Source: Methylobacterium sp. J-068
Lineage (GTDB): Bacteria; Pseudomonadota; Alphaproteobacteria; Rhizobiales; Beijerinckiaceae
Direction of reading: 5' to 3'
NCBI RefSeq assembly: GCF_022829445.1
Contig: NZ_JAKSXY010000061.1
Coordinates: 124,001-188,000, forward strand
DNA length: 64,000 bases
In this document: positions 1 to 7,266 of the stretch, one piece after another
Layout of the letters: every line of letters starts with the position of its first letter
How positions within the stretch are numbered: position 1 is the first letter of the stretch
Program-made: the position numbers and the translations under genes
Notes under the pieces: model-generated
What the model saw: the letters and a program-made list of their open reading frames with translations, nothing else
Databases searched by the model: none
What the model was told of the DNA's origin: nothing

Positions 1-1
1 C

Positions 2-79
2 GCCCGGCGTCACCTCGCCGAAATCTACGGCGCGACCCGGCTGAACCGCCAGCGCGAACGCCGGCGCGCCTCCGCCTGA
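2..79 (+). CDS. C-terminal end of an unidentified protein (5' cut by window edge)
   Basis: An open frame runs in from the window edge and stops at TGA 77-79. The visible 25 residues are hydrophilic and arginine-rich (HLAEIYGATRLNRQRERRR region), with the G/C-biased third codon positions expected of a real gene in this genome. No domain can be recognised from so short a tail, so no function is proposed. It converges on the methyltransferase gene downstream, 24 bases away. Confidence 0.45.
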   Translation, partial: ARRHLAEIYGATRLNRQRERRRASA

Positions 80-103
80 CAATTCCTCATCCGAGGCCCG
101 GCC

Positions 104-781
104 TCAGCGCCGGGGCCGCTCGGCGAGCCAGATGGTGTGGCGCGCGCCCCGCGAACGCCCGGCCCGCACGCCGACCTCCTCCACCGTGAAGCCGCTCCGG
201 GACAGGCGCTGGGTGAAGGCCGGATCGGGATGGGCCGACCACACCGCCAGCACCCCGCCGGGCCGCAGGGCCGCCCGCGCCGCCGCGAGGCCCGAGGCGT
301 CGTAGAGGCGGTCGTTGGCGCTGCGGGTCAGCCCGTCGGGGCCGTTGTCGACGTCGAGCAGGATCGCATCGTAGGCCGCCCGGCCTGCGCGGATCAGCCC
401 GGCCACGTCGGCCACCCGGGCGTCGACGCGCGCGTCGGCGAGCGCCTCGGCCGAGAATGCCGCGAGGGGGCCGCGCCCCCAATCCAGCACCGCCGGCACG
501 AGTTCGGCCAGCACGATGCCGGCCTCGGGCGGCAGGGCATCGAGGGCGGCACGAAGCGTGAAGCCCATGCCGTAGCCGCCGATCAGCCAGCACGCGTTCC
601 GGCGCGCCCCGAGCCGCGCGGCGGTGAGGGTCGCCAGCGCTTCCTCCGAGCCGCTGAGCCGGCTGTTCATCAGCTCGTTGTGGCCGAGCTGGATCGAGAA
701 TTCGCTGCCCCGCTGCAGCAGCCGCAGGGAATCGGCCCCGCCCGGGATGGGCGCGGTGTCGAGGACGACCCAGGGAATCAT
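104..781 (-). CDS. Spermidine-synthase-fold SAM-dependent methyltransferase-like protein
   Basis: A 225-residue soluble protein with a Rossmann-type SAM-binding core. The glycine-rich nucleotide loop is WLIGGYGMGFTLRAAL (about residue 66-81), followed by an acidic strand end (IVLAELVPAVLDW) and the DAILLDVDNGPDG strand-4 region, then the LRPGGVLAVWS strand typical of the spermidine synthase/methyltransferase superfamily. The N-terminus keeps the SLRLLQRGSEFSIQLG stretch that resembles the beta-strand lid of spermidine synthases, but the GGGDGG signature of true aminopropyltransferases is not present, so polyamine synthesis should not be assumed. It lies downstream of the formate-THF ligase gene on the same strand, separated by 257 bases that hold a palindromic repeat, so cotranscription is unlikely. 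Confidence 0.8.
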   Translation of the reverse strand: MIPWVVLDTAPIPGGADSLRLLQRGSEFSIQLGHNELMNSRLSGSEEALATLTAARLGARRNACWLIGGYGMGFTLRAALDALPPEAGIVLAELVPAVLDWGRGPLAAFSAEALADARVDARVADVAGLIRAGRAAYDAILLDVDNGPDGLTRSANDRLYDASGLAAARAALRPGGVLAVWSAHPDPAFTQRLSRSGFTVEEVGVRAGRSRGARHTIWLAERPRR

Positions 782-953
782 CGGTCGGACCCGATCATGG
801 GCGAGGCGCGGGGTGACGTGCGATCATGCGCCCCGGCTAGCACGGGCCGCGCGCCGGATCACCCGCCGGGCATGACATGCCCCCTTCCCCTGGACGAGGC
901 GGGAAGCGCAGAAGGCGCTTCGCCGCCCGGGCGGCCCGTGCCGGCACCCCGTC

Positions 954-983
954 ATCCCGGGTCCGCGCAGCGAAGCCCGGGAT
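954..983. repeat. Interspersed palindromic repeat, copy 1
   Basis: Inverted repeat with 8-bp arms ATCCCGGG and CCCGGGAT around a core reading TCCGCGCAGCGAAG. The same architecture and core recur at 30628-30655 and, inverted, at 30703-30732. It sits between the 3' end of the formate-THF ligase gene and the methyltransferase gene, where it could also act as a transcript end, but no T-run follows the stem. Confidence 0.6.
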
Positions 984-1038
984 CCGGAAACCAGGTGGTG
1001 CCGCCATAAGCGATCGTTCCGGGGGCGGGCGCCCGAGG

Positions 1039-2712
1039 CTAGAACAGCCCCTCGATCTGCCCGATGGCATCGAGGTGGATGCCTTCCGAGGCCGGGACCT
1101 TGGGCAGGCCCGGCATGGTCATGATCTCACCGCAGATCACCACCACGAAGCCGGCGCCCGCCGAGAGGCGCACGTCGCGCACCGCGATGAGGTGGCCCGA
1201 GGGCGCGCCCATCAGGTTCGGGTCCGTGGAGAACGAGTACTGGGTCTTGGCCATGCAGACCGGCAGGTTGCCGTAGCCGTCCTTCTCGAACTGGGCGAGC
1301 TTGGTGGCGGCCTTCGATTCCACCTGGATGTCCCCGGCGCCGTAGAGCTTGGTGGCGATGGCGCGGATCTTGTCGGTGAGCTTGGTCTCGGTCTCGTAGG
1401 CGAAGCTCAGGGGCTTCTGCTCGCCCTCCGCCAATTTGACCACCGCGTGCGCGAGCTCCTCGGCGCCGGCACCCCCTTCCGCCCAGTGCTTGCAGGTGAT
1501 CGCCTCGACCTGGAGCTTGTCGCGGCAGAGTTCCTTCAGCTTGGCGTGCTCGGCATCGGTGTCGGCGTAGAAGTGGTTGACGCCGACCACCACCGGCAGG
1601 CCGAAGCTCCGCACGTTGGTGACGTGGCGGGCGAGGTTCGCGAACCCCTTCTCCAGGGCGTCGAGGTTCTCGGAGCCGAGTTCCTTCTTCGAGACGCCGC
1701 CATGCATCTTGAGGGCGCGCACGGTGGCGACGATGACCACCGCCGAGGGCTTGAGGCCCGCCTGCCGGCACTTGATGTCGATGAACTTCTCCGCGCCGAG
1801 ATCGGCGCCGAAGCCGGCTTCCGTCACCACGTAGTCGCCGAGCTTCAGGCCGGCGCGGGTGGCGATCACCGAGTTGCAGCCGTGCGCGATGTTGGCGAAG
1901 GGTCCGCCATGGATGAGGGCCGGGTTGCCCTCCAGGGTCTGGACGAGATTGGGCTGAAGCGCGTCCTTGAGGAGCACCGTCATGGCGCCCGTGGCCTTGA
2001 CGTCCTTGAGAGTCACCGGCTTGCGGTCGCGGGTCTCGGCGATGACGATGCGGCCGAGGCGCGCCTCGAGATCGTCCAGGTCACGCGCGAGGCAGAACAC
2101 CGCCATGACTTCCGAGGCCACGGTGATGTCGAAGCCGTCCTCGCGCGGGAAGCCGTTGGCGACGCCGCCGAGGGACTGGGTGATGGCGCGCAAAGCGCGG
2201 TCGTTCATGTCGACCACCCGGCGCCAGTGGATGCGGCGCACGTCGATGTTGAGCTCGTTGGCCCAGTAGACGTGGTTGTCGATCAGCGCGGCCGCGAGCG
2301 AGTGCGCCGAGGTGATGGCGTGGAAATCGCCGGTGAAGTGCAGGTTGATCTGCTCCATCGGCACGACCTGGGCCTTGCCGCCGCCGGCCGCTCCGCCCTT
2401 CATGCCGAAGCAGGGACCCAGCGAGGGCTCGCGCAGGCACATCACGGTCTTCTGGCCGATGCGGTTGAGCGCGTCGCCGAGGCCGACCGTGGTGGTGGTC
2501 TTGCCCTCGCCCGCGGGCGTCGGGCTGATCGCGGTCACGAGCACGAGCTTGCCCTCGGGCTTGCCCTCCAGCGCCTTGATGAAGCCGTGGTCGATCTTGG
2601 CGATGTGCTTCCCGTAAGGGTGCAGGGCCTCGTCCGGGATGCCGATCCTGGCGGCGACCTCGGTGATCGGCTGAAGCGTCGCCGCGCGCGCGATCTCGAT
2701 ATCTGAGGGCAT
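1039..2712 (-). CDS. fhs: Formate--tetrahydrofolate ligase
   Basis: ATP-dependent ligation of formate to tetrahydrofolate, giving 10-formyl-THF (EC 6.3.4.3). In methylotrophic Methylobacterium this enzyme (there called FtfL) feeds formate carbon to the serine cycle. The 557 residues are the usual length for the family. The ATP-binding loop [19 protein letters not shown] lies near residue 69, followed by [30 protein letters not shown] and the KFIDIKCR region, all family hallmarks; the C-terminus ends with the conserved [14 protein letters not shown] block. The ATG is preceded by GGGAG about ten bases upstream. No other folate gene is adjacent. The AT-rich upstream region is described separately. 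Confidence 0.97.
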   Translation of the reverse strand: MPSDIEIARAATLQPITEVAARIGIPDEALHPYGKHIAKIDHGFIKALEGKPEGKLVLVTAISPTPAGEGKTTTTVGLGDALNRIGQKTVMCLREPSLGPCFGMKGGAAGGGKAQVVPMEQINLHFTGDFHAITSAHSLAAALIDNHVYWANELNIDVRRIHWRRVVDMNDRALRAITQSLGGVANGFPREDGFDITVASEVMAVFCLARDLDDLEARLGRIVIAETRDRKPVTLKDVKATGAMTVLLKDALQPNLVQTLEGNPALIHGGPFANIAHGCNSVIATRAGLKLGDYVVTEAGFGADLGAEKFIDIKCRQAGLKPSAVVIVATVRALKMHGGVSKKELGSENLDALEKGFANLARHVTNVRSFGLPVVVGVNHFYADTDAEHAKLKELCRDKLQVEAITCKHWAEGGAGAEELAHAVVKLAEGEQKPLSFAYETETKLTDKIRAIATKLYGAGDIQVESKAATKLAQFEKDGYGNLPVCMAKTQYSFSTDPNLMGAPSGHLIAVRDVRLSAGAGFVVVICGEIMTMPGLPKVPASEGIHLDAIGQIEGLF

Positions 2713-2897
2713 TCTTCGTCACTCCCGGATTGTTCTTGGCCCGGCTGCGTCCGGCACGGGGCCGAACACCTCCGGTGGCGTTCGTGGCGGCCGCCGAATT
2801 CTCCGATCCGCCGACGTTGGGCCGTGCGGATCGGCCGAACGGCCATGCGCTATGGATCGCACCAGTCTGCGCGAACGGACAAGCAAAAGCGCGTCGG

Positions 2898-2925
2898 AAA
2901 TTTTGAATTCTCAGCCAAAATTTTG
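2898..2925. promoter_or_regulatory. AT-rich repeated AAATTTTG motif upstream of fhs
   Basis: In an otherwise extremely GC-rich context, AAATTTTG occurs twice (2898-2905 and 2918-2925) exactly 20 bp apart, the second copy being part of the palindrome CAAAATTTTG at 2916-2925. The pair lies about 190-215 bp upstream of the fhs start on the minus strand and between the divergently unrelated HMA gene end and fhs. Two helical turns of spacing fits a dimeric regulator or an UP-element-like A/T tract; which protein binds is unknown. Confidence 0.35.
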
Positions 2926-2981
2926 TTTGGGATCAGGCGCGTGTCGCCGCGTCCCGCCATCCCTCCCTGATCCCCCCTCCC

Positions 2982-3203
2982 TCATCCCGTCATCGCGCTC
3001 GCCGTGTAGCCGGCCTCGGTCAGGGCTTCCGCGATGGTGAGGGCCTGGGCGGTCGTCGTCACCGCGACGCGGCCGTGGTCCAGATCGACCACCACCCGGG
3101 CGTCGGGGTCGAGACGCTGGATCGCCCGGGCCACCGCCGCCGCGCAGCCGTCGCAGGTCATGCCCTCCACCTGCATCAGGAGATCCGATGGCACCGCGTC
3201 CAT
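2982..3203 (-). CDS. Small heavy-metal-associated (HMA) domain protein, copper-chaperone type
   Basis: A 73-residue protein consisting of one HMA ferredoxin-like domain. The metal-binding loop GMTCDGCAAAV (Cys17 and Cys20) is intact, followed by the expected beta-alpha-beta pattern (ARVVVDLDHGRVAV, EALTEAGYTASAM). The size fits a CopZ-like soluble metallochaperone that hands Cu(I) to a P-type ATPase, though no such ATPase is next to it here. A longer in-frame start exists at 3305, but the ATG at 3203 has a GGAG eight bases upstream and gives a standard HMA length, so it is preferred. Metal identity is an inference from the family. Confidence 0.85.
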   Translation of the reverse strand: MDAVPSDLLMQVEGMTCDGCAAAVARAIQRLDPDARVVVDLDHGRVAVTTTAQALTIAEALTEAGYTASAMTG

Positions 3204-3443
3204 GAGGTCCGCTCCGGGGTGTCGTTCCGCCGGTCCCATCTTGGGCGCGCGGCCGTGCGATGCAAGCGTGGCCGCAAGAACCCGGGGGTAGCGGTCCCGG
3301 GACACAGAGCACAGGTTGCGAAAATCGGTTTACCGTGTCCCCCGCTCCCTTGTGGGGCCGGGCCGTCTCGGCAACAACGAGAGCGCAGGGCGGGGCGGGA
3401 GGCCCCGGCCCCCGTTCACAGCGTTCGAGGATCGCGTATTTCG

Positions 3444-4925
3444 ATGGCCCGGATCGTCGGCCGGCGTACGAGTGTCTGGGCCCTGAGTCTTCTCGGGCTC
3501 TGCCTCATCGGCCCCCTGGCCGTCTTCACCCCCCTGGGCGCGAGCCTCGCGCTCGCCGGCCTCGGCCTCGTCCTGGCCCTCGTGGCGCAGTGGCGCGCGG
3601 GCCGGCTCGGCAAGCGCTGCGACAAGCTTTCGGGCGAACTCGACGTGCTCTCCCAGCGCCTCGTGCGCATCGAGGCGGTGACCCGCGCCATCGCCGAGCA
3701 GCAGGTGCGCGCCGTCGATGCCGGAGCCTCTGCCGCCAGCCGGATCGCGGCCGTGCCGGAGACCGCGCCGCTCAGCGCCGAGATCGAGGAGGTGACGGCC
3801 GAGATCGGCCTCCTCAGCGGCATCGTGCGCGAACTCGCCGCCGTGGTCGCGGCGCAGGACGACGCGATCGCCGGCCTGAAGGCGGCTCCCCCACCCGCGC
3901 CCGCCGCGACCGTCGCGCTCCCGCCGCGGACCGCCGCCCCGGCGCCGCGCGTTCCCGAGGGCGTGCCGTCCCGGCTCCGGGAATCGGCCGAGCCGCCGGC
4001 CGCGCCCTGGACGCCGCGCACCCTGAGCCGGATCGCGCCGCCTGACCGCGATCCCGAGCGCGAGGCGGCCCTGCTCGCCGCCTTCGACGGCCCGGGACTC
4101 GAGGTCCATCTCCAGCCCGTCGTGTCGCTGCCCCAGCGCAAGGTGGTGTCCTACGAGGCCCTGGCGCGCCTGCGACTGCCGGGCGCCGCCTCGGGATCGG
4201 GCCCCCCCGGCTCCGAGATCCTGAGCCCCGACATCTTCGTGCCGGTGCTGGAGCGGCACGGGCGCACCACCGACCTCGACCGCCGCATGCTGCAGCAGGT
4301 CGCCACCATCGCCCGCCACCTCGCGGGGCGCGGCAGCCTGGCGGCGGTGGCCTACGGCCTGTCGCCGCGCTCGCTGTTCGAGCCGGGCTTCCTGCGCTCC
4401 CTCGGGCGCCTCGTCGAGGGCGAGCCGGACCTGTCGGGCCGGGTGATGCTGGCCCTGCCGCAGGCGAGCTGGCGCAGCCTCGACGCCGAGCAGTCAGGGG
4501 CGCTGGCCGACCTGCGCGGCCGCCTCGGCTTCATCCTCGACCGGCCCCTCGACCTGCGCCTCGACCCCCTGGCGCTCGCCGACCGGGGCGTGACCCAGGT
4601 GAAGGTGCCCGCCGACCTGCTGCTGCGGCCGGGCTCCCGCCAGGCGATGCCCGACATCGCCCTGGAGGATCTCGTCGCCGCCCTGGCGCGGGCCGGCATC
4701 CGCCTCGTCGCGGACGGGGTCACGCGCGAGGCCGACGTGCCGGACCTGATCGAGCTCGACGTGCCCCTGGCGCAGGGCGCCGTCTTCGCGCCGGCCCGCG
4801 TGGTGCGCTCCGAGGTGCTCAACGCGCCCCCGCCCGAAGCGCCGCGGCCGGCCCCGCCGCCGAACGAGGATCCGGAGCCGCCGCAGCGCCGCCCGTTCCG
4901 CGATTTCCTGCGCCGGGCCGGCTGA
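3444..4925 (+). CDS. Membrane-anchored protein with a degenerate EAL domain
   Basis: A 493-residue protein. Residues about 9-50 form two closely spaced hydrophobic segments, then comes a coiled-coil-like stretch (about 55-140), a proline/alanine-rich linker (about 150-205) and an EAL domain (about 215-465). The EAL motif itself is present (YEAL, E238) as is the upstream LQPVV glutamine, and a lysine matching the KVP strand. However, the catalytic Asn of NLS reads YGLS, the Glu of the ITE strand reads LALPQ, the DDFG metal pair is DRPLD, and the EGVE loop is ADGVT. In active c-di-GMP phosphodiesterases these residues bind the two metals, so this domain is probably non-hydrolytic and may act as a sensor or scaffold. 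The start chosen is the first ATG giving a clean membrane anchor; a longer frame exists upstream. Confidence 0.8.
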   Translation: MARIVGRRTSVWALSLLGLCLIGPLAVFTPLGASLALAGLGLVLALVAQWRAGRLGKRCDKLSGELDVLSQRLVRIEAVTRAIAEQQVRAVDAGASAASRIAAVPETAPLSAEIEEVTAEIGLLSGIVRELAAVVAAQDDAIAGLKAAPPPAPAATVALPPRTAAPAPRVPEGVPSRLRESAEPPAAPWTPRTLSRIAPPDRDPEREAALLAAFDGPGLEVHLQPVVSLPQRKVVSYEALARLRLPGAASGSGPPGSEILSPDIFVPVLERHGRTTDLDRRMLQQVATIARHLAGRGSLAAVAYGLSPRSLFEPGFLRSLGRLVEGEPDLSGRVMLALPQASWRSLDAEQSGALADLRGRLGFILDRPLDLRLDPLALADRGVTQVKVPADLLLRPGSRQAMPDIALEDLVAALARAGIRLVADGVTREADVPDLIELDVPLAQGAVFAPARVVRSEVLNAPPPEAPRPAPPPNEDPEPPQRRPFRDFLRRAG

Positions 4926-4930
4926 GCGAA

Positions 4931-4953
4931 GCCCGGATCCGCCATCCCGAGGG
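4931..4953. repeat. Interspersed repeat, family B copy 1
   Basis: GCCCGGATCCGCCATCCCGA followed by a purine-rich GGGG and, shortly after, CGGTCTGAG. The same block occurs at 47709-47732 followed by a CGGTCTGAG stretch. Both copies lie just after genes in the same orientation. Confidence 0.5.
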
Positions 4954-5073
4954 GATCGACCGGTCTGAGGCCGAACCGCCGGGCGGCGTTTGATTTTCCG
5001 GCGCGTCCCGCCTAACCGGACGGCGTTCCCGCCCGACGTTCCCCGAACCCCACGCCCCAGGTTAGGCCCGCCG

Positions 5074-6003
5074 ATGACCGATACGCCCGCAGGTTCCTCC
5101 GTGCCGGGACGCCTCGTGCCGGAGCCTGTGCCGACCCTGCCGGGCCTCGCGGCGATCGCCGAGGGCTACGACCTCATCCTGTGCGACGTCTGGGGCGTGC
5201 TGCACGACGGCACCAACGCCCATCCGGGGGCCAGCGACGCGCTGATGCGCTTCCGCGCCCGGCCCGGGGCCGGGCGCCCACGCCGGGTGGTCCTGGTCTC
5301 CAACGCACCGCGCCCCTGGGCGGGGGTGCGGACGATCCTCGACGGGTTCGGCATCCCGCGCGAGGCCTACGACGCGATCCTGACCTCGGGCGACCTCACC
5401 CGCAGCCTGATCGCCGCGTATCCGGGCGCGCGCATCCACCATCTCGGGCCGGAGCGCGACGCCCCGATCTTCACCGGCCTCGACCTCACCCTGGTCCGCG
5501 CCGAGGCGGCGGACCGCGTCGTCTGCACCGGCCTGTTCGACGACACCCGGGAGACGGCGGAGGATTATCGCGCGACGCTGGAGGCCCTGCGCGCGCGGGC
5601 GGTTCCGATGATCTGCGCCAATCCCGACCTCGTGGTGGAGCGCGGCGGCCGGCTCATCCCCTGCGCCGGACTCATCGCGGAGGCCTACGAGGCCCTCGGT
5701 GGGGCCGTGACCTATGCGGGCAAGCCGCATCGTCCCGTCTACGAGGCGGCCCTGGAGCTGGCGGGGGGGCTCGACGGGGCGTGCGCCCCGGAGCCGGCCC
5801 GCGTCCTCGCCATCGGCGACGCGCTGCGCACCGACATCGCCGGTGCGGCCGGTTTCGGAATTCCCAACCTGCTGGTGGCGCGCGGCATCCACGCCGAGGA
5901 ACTCGGGGTCTCGGCCGCGCAGGCCTCGCTGGGCGACATCGCCGAGTGGCTCGACCGGCAGGCGGTCAGGCCGGATGCGGTGATCGAGCGCCTCGTCTGG
6001 TGA
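5074..6003 (+). CDS. HAD superfamily subfamily IIA hydrolase (TIGR01459-type)
   Basis: A 309-residue phosphatase-like protein of the NagD-related HAD-IIA group. Motif I is LILCDVWGVLHDG (nucleophile Asp38); motif II is VVLVSNAP; the C-terminal Mg site reads AGKPHRPVYEAAL then VLAIGDALRTDIAGAAGFGIPNLLV. The second aspartate of the canonical DxD motif I is replaced by Trp (D-V-W), a feature I associate with this subgroup, so the general acid/base is missing at its usual place. The substrate is not known. It is the last plus-strand gene before the cheYZ pair, with which it converges; the gap to the cheZ end is 13 bases. Confidence 0.85.
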   Translation: MTDTPAGSSVPGRLVPEPVPTLPGLAAIAEGYDLILCDVWGVLHDGTNAHPGASDALMRFRARPGAGRPRRVVLVSNAPRPWAGVRTILDGFGIPREAYDAILTSGDLTRSLIAAYPGARIHHLGPERDAPIFTGLDLTLVRAEAADRVVCTGLFDDTRETAEDYRATLEALRARAVPMICANPDLVVERGGRLIPCAGLIAEAYEALGGAVTYAGKPHRPVYEAALELAGGLDGACAPEPARVLAIGDALRTDIAGAAGFGIPNLLVARGIHAEELGVSAAQASLGDIAEWLDRQAVRPDAVIERLVW

Positions 6004-6016
6004 TCGGGGGCTGCGC

Positions 6017-6550
6017 TCAGGCGAACAGCGCGTCGATCTCGTCCTGGGCGACGGCCGGGCCGTTGAGCTGCGGGCCGTTGAGCAGGAGGAGTTCGTTGCG
6101 GACCCGGCGCTCCACCTCCTCCGGGTCGATGCCGCCCTTGTCCTTGGCCTTGACGGCGCTGGCGAAGCGCGAGAGCCGGCTCTCGAGATGGCGCAGGGCC
6201 TCCACCACCTTGGCGATGCGCTGCCCGGTGATGTCCTGGAAGGTGCAGGCCTCGAAGATGTCGTTCATGCGCGCCTCGACGGTGGCGCGGTAGTTCCCGT
6301 CGTCGGGCAGGCCGAGGATCTCCTCGGCCGTGTTCATGATGGAGTTGGTGGCGCCGGCCGTGGCGGCCACCACGCTGCCGAGTTCCTCGTGGGCCATCGG
6401 CAGGCGATCGCGGGTGAGTTCATTGGCCCGGAGCGCCGCGATCTCGTTGCGGAGATGCGCGATGTAATCCGCGATTTCGACGAGTTCACGGATCAATGTC
6501 GGCTTGTTCGACCCGGCGCCCGCCTGCCGCGCCTGCTTGGCGAGTGCCAT
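6017..6550 (-). CDS. cheZ: Protein phosphatase CheZ
   Basis: Accelerates dephosphorylation of CheY-P and so terminates chemotactic signals. The 177-residue protein has the long helical hairpin of the family and the catalytic segment TFQDITGQRI, in which Asp106 and Gln110 correspond to E. coli Asp143 and Gln147. The C-terminus QDEIDALFA (169-177) is the tethering peptide that docks on CheY. The ATG follows GGGAG directly upstream. It is transcribed with cheY, whose stop lies 51 bases upstream. Confidence 0.95.
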   Translation of the reverse strand: MALAKQARQAGAGSNKPTLIRELVEIADYIAHLRNEIAALRANELTRDRLPMAHEELGSVVAATAGATNSIMNTAEEILGLPDDGNYRATVEARMNDIFEACTFQDITGQRIAKVVEALRHLESRLSRFASAVKAKDKGGIDPEEVERRVRNELLLLNGPQLNGPAVAQDEIDALFA

Positions 6551-6601
6551 CGACTCCCGCTCCCCTGATCTCGTTGTTTCTGGGCCGCCTCGCGTTCCGG
6601 T

Positions 6602-6985
6602 TCAGGCGCCGCAGACCGCCTCGATCTTGCTCTTCAGCGTGGCGGCGTTGAACGGCTTGACGATGTAGTTGTTCACGCCGGCCTTCTTGGCCGCGATCAC
6701 GTTCTCGGTCTTCGACTCGGCGGTGACCATGATGAACGGGGTGGTGCGCAGGGCCTCGTCGGCGCGCACGTGGCGCAGGAGCTCGTAGCCCGTCATCGGC
6801 TCCATGTTCCAGTCGGAGATCACGAGGCCGTACTTGCGGTTCTTCAGGCGCGCCAGGGCGGCGGTGCCGTCGGACGCGTCGTCGACTTCCTCGAAGCCGA
6901 GCTGCTTCAGGAGGTTGCGGATGATTCGGACCATCGTCTGATAATCGTCGACGACGAGGATCGGCATGCCGAGATCGAGGGCCAT
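6602..6985 (-). CDS. cheY: Chemotaxis response regulator CheY
   Basis: A 127-residue stand-alone receiver domain. The acidic pocket is D13-D14, the phospho-acceptor is D58 in LVISDWNM, with T88 (MVTAES) and K110 (VKPF); numbering is one residue off E. coli CheY throughout. A longer frame continues upstream but the ATG at 6985 gives the exact family length. It heads a cheY-cheZ operon, so CheZ presumably acts on this protein. A methyl-accepting receptor is encoded 7 kb away, but the rest of the che system is outside this window. Confidence 0.96.
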   Translation of the reverse strand: MALDLGMPILVVDDYQTMVRIIRNLLKQLGFEEVDDASDGTAALARLKNRKYGLVISDWNMEPMTGYELLRHVRADEALRTTPFIMVTAESKTENVIAAKKAGVNNYIVKPFNAATLKSKIEAVCGA

Positions 6986-7266
6986 GGGTCGGTGTGCTCC
7001 GTCGGGGAAGAGCCGGTGCGAGGCGCACGGCGCTGCTGGAATTTGCCGGCGCGCCATGGTTCGGGCGCCCCTTGGCGCTGAACCTACGCAGCATCGCATT
7101 GCGAAGCCGTTAACTGCCCGGCTCGGAACCCGGGTTCGCCGCGCGGCCCCGCTCCGGCGCGTCCCGGCGTGGCGCCGATGCATCGCCTGCTGCCTTGGCC
7201 GGCATCTTGGCCTGCGCCTGGGCCTGCGCCTTGACAAGGGCGGGTCGCTCGGCCCCTTCGAAGGGC

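Noticed and set aside
104-781. Calling the first minus-strand gene spermidine synthase (speE)
   Set aside because: The fold is similar but the GGGDGG signature and polyamine-binding residues are not evident.
877-2706. Long plus-strand open frame opposite formate-THF ligase
   Set aside because: It mirrors fhs codons (His/Ala/Gly/Arg-rich shadow translation typical of high-GC antisense frames) and has no family resemblance.
3299-3341. GGGACAC ... GTGTCCC inverted repeat before the EAL gene
   Set aside because: Seven-bp arms separated by 29 bases in GC-rich DNA; too weak to list as an operator without other support.
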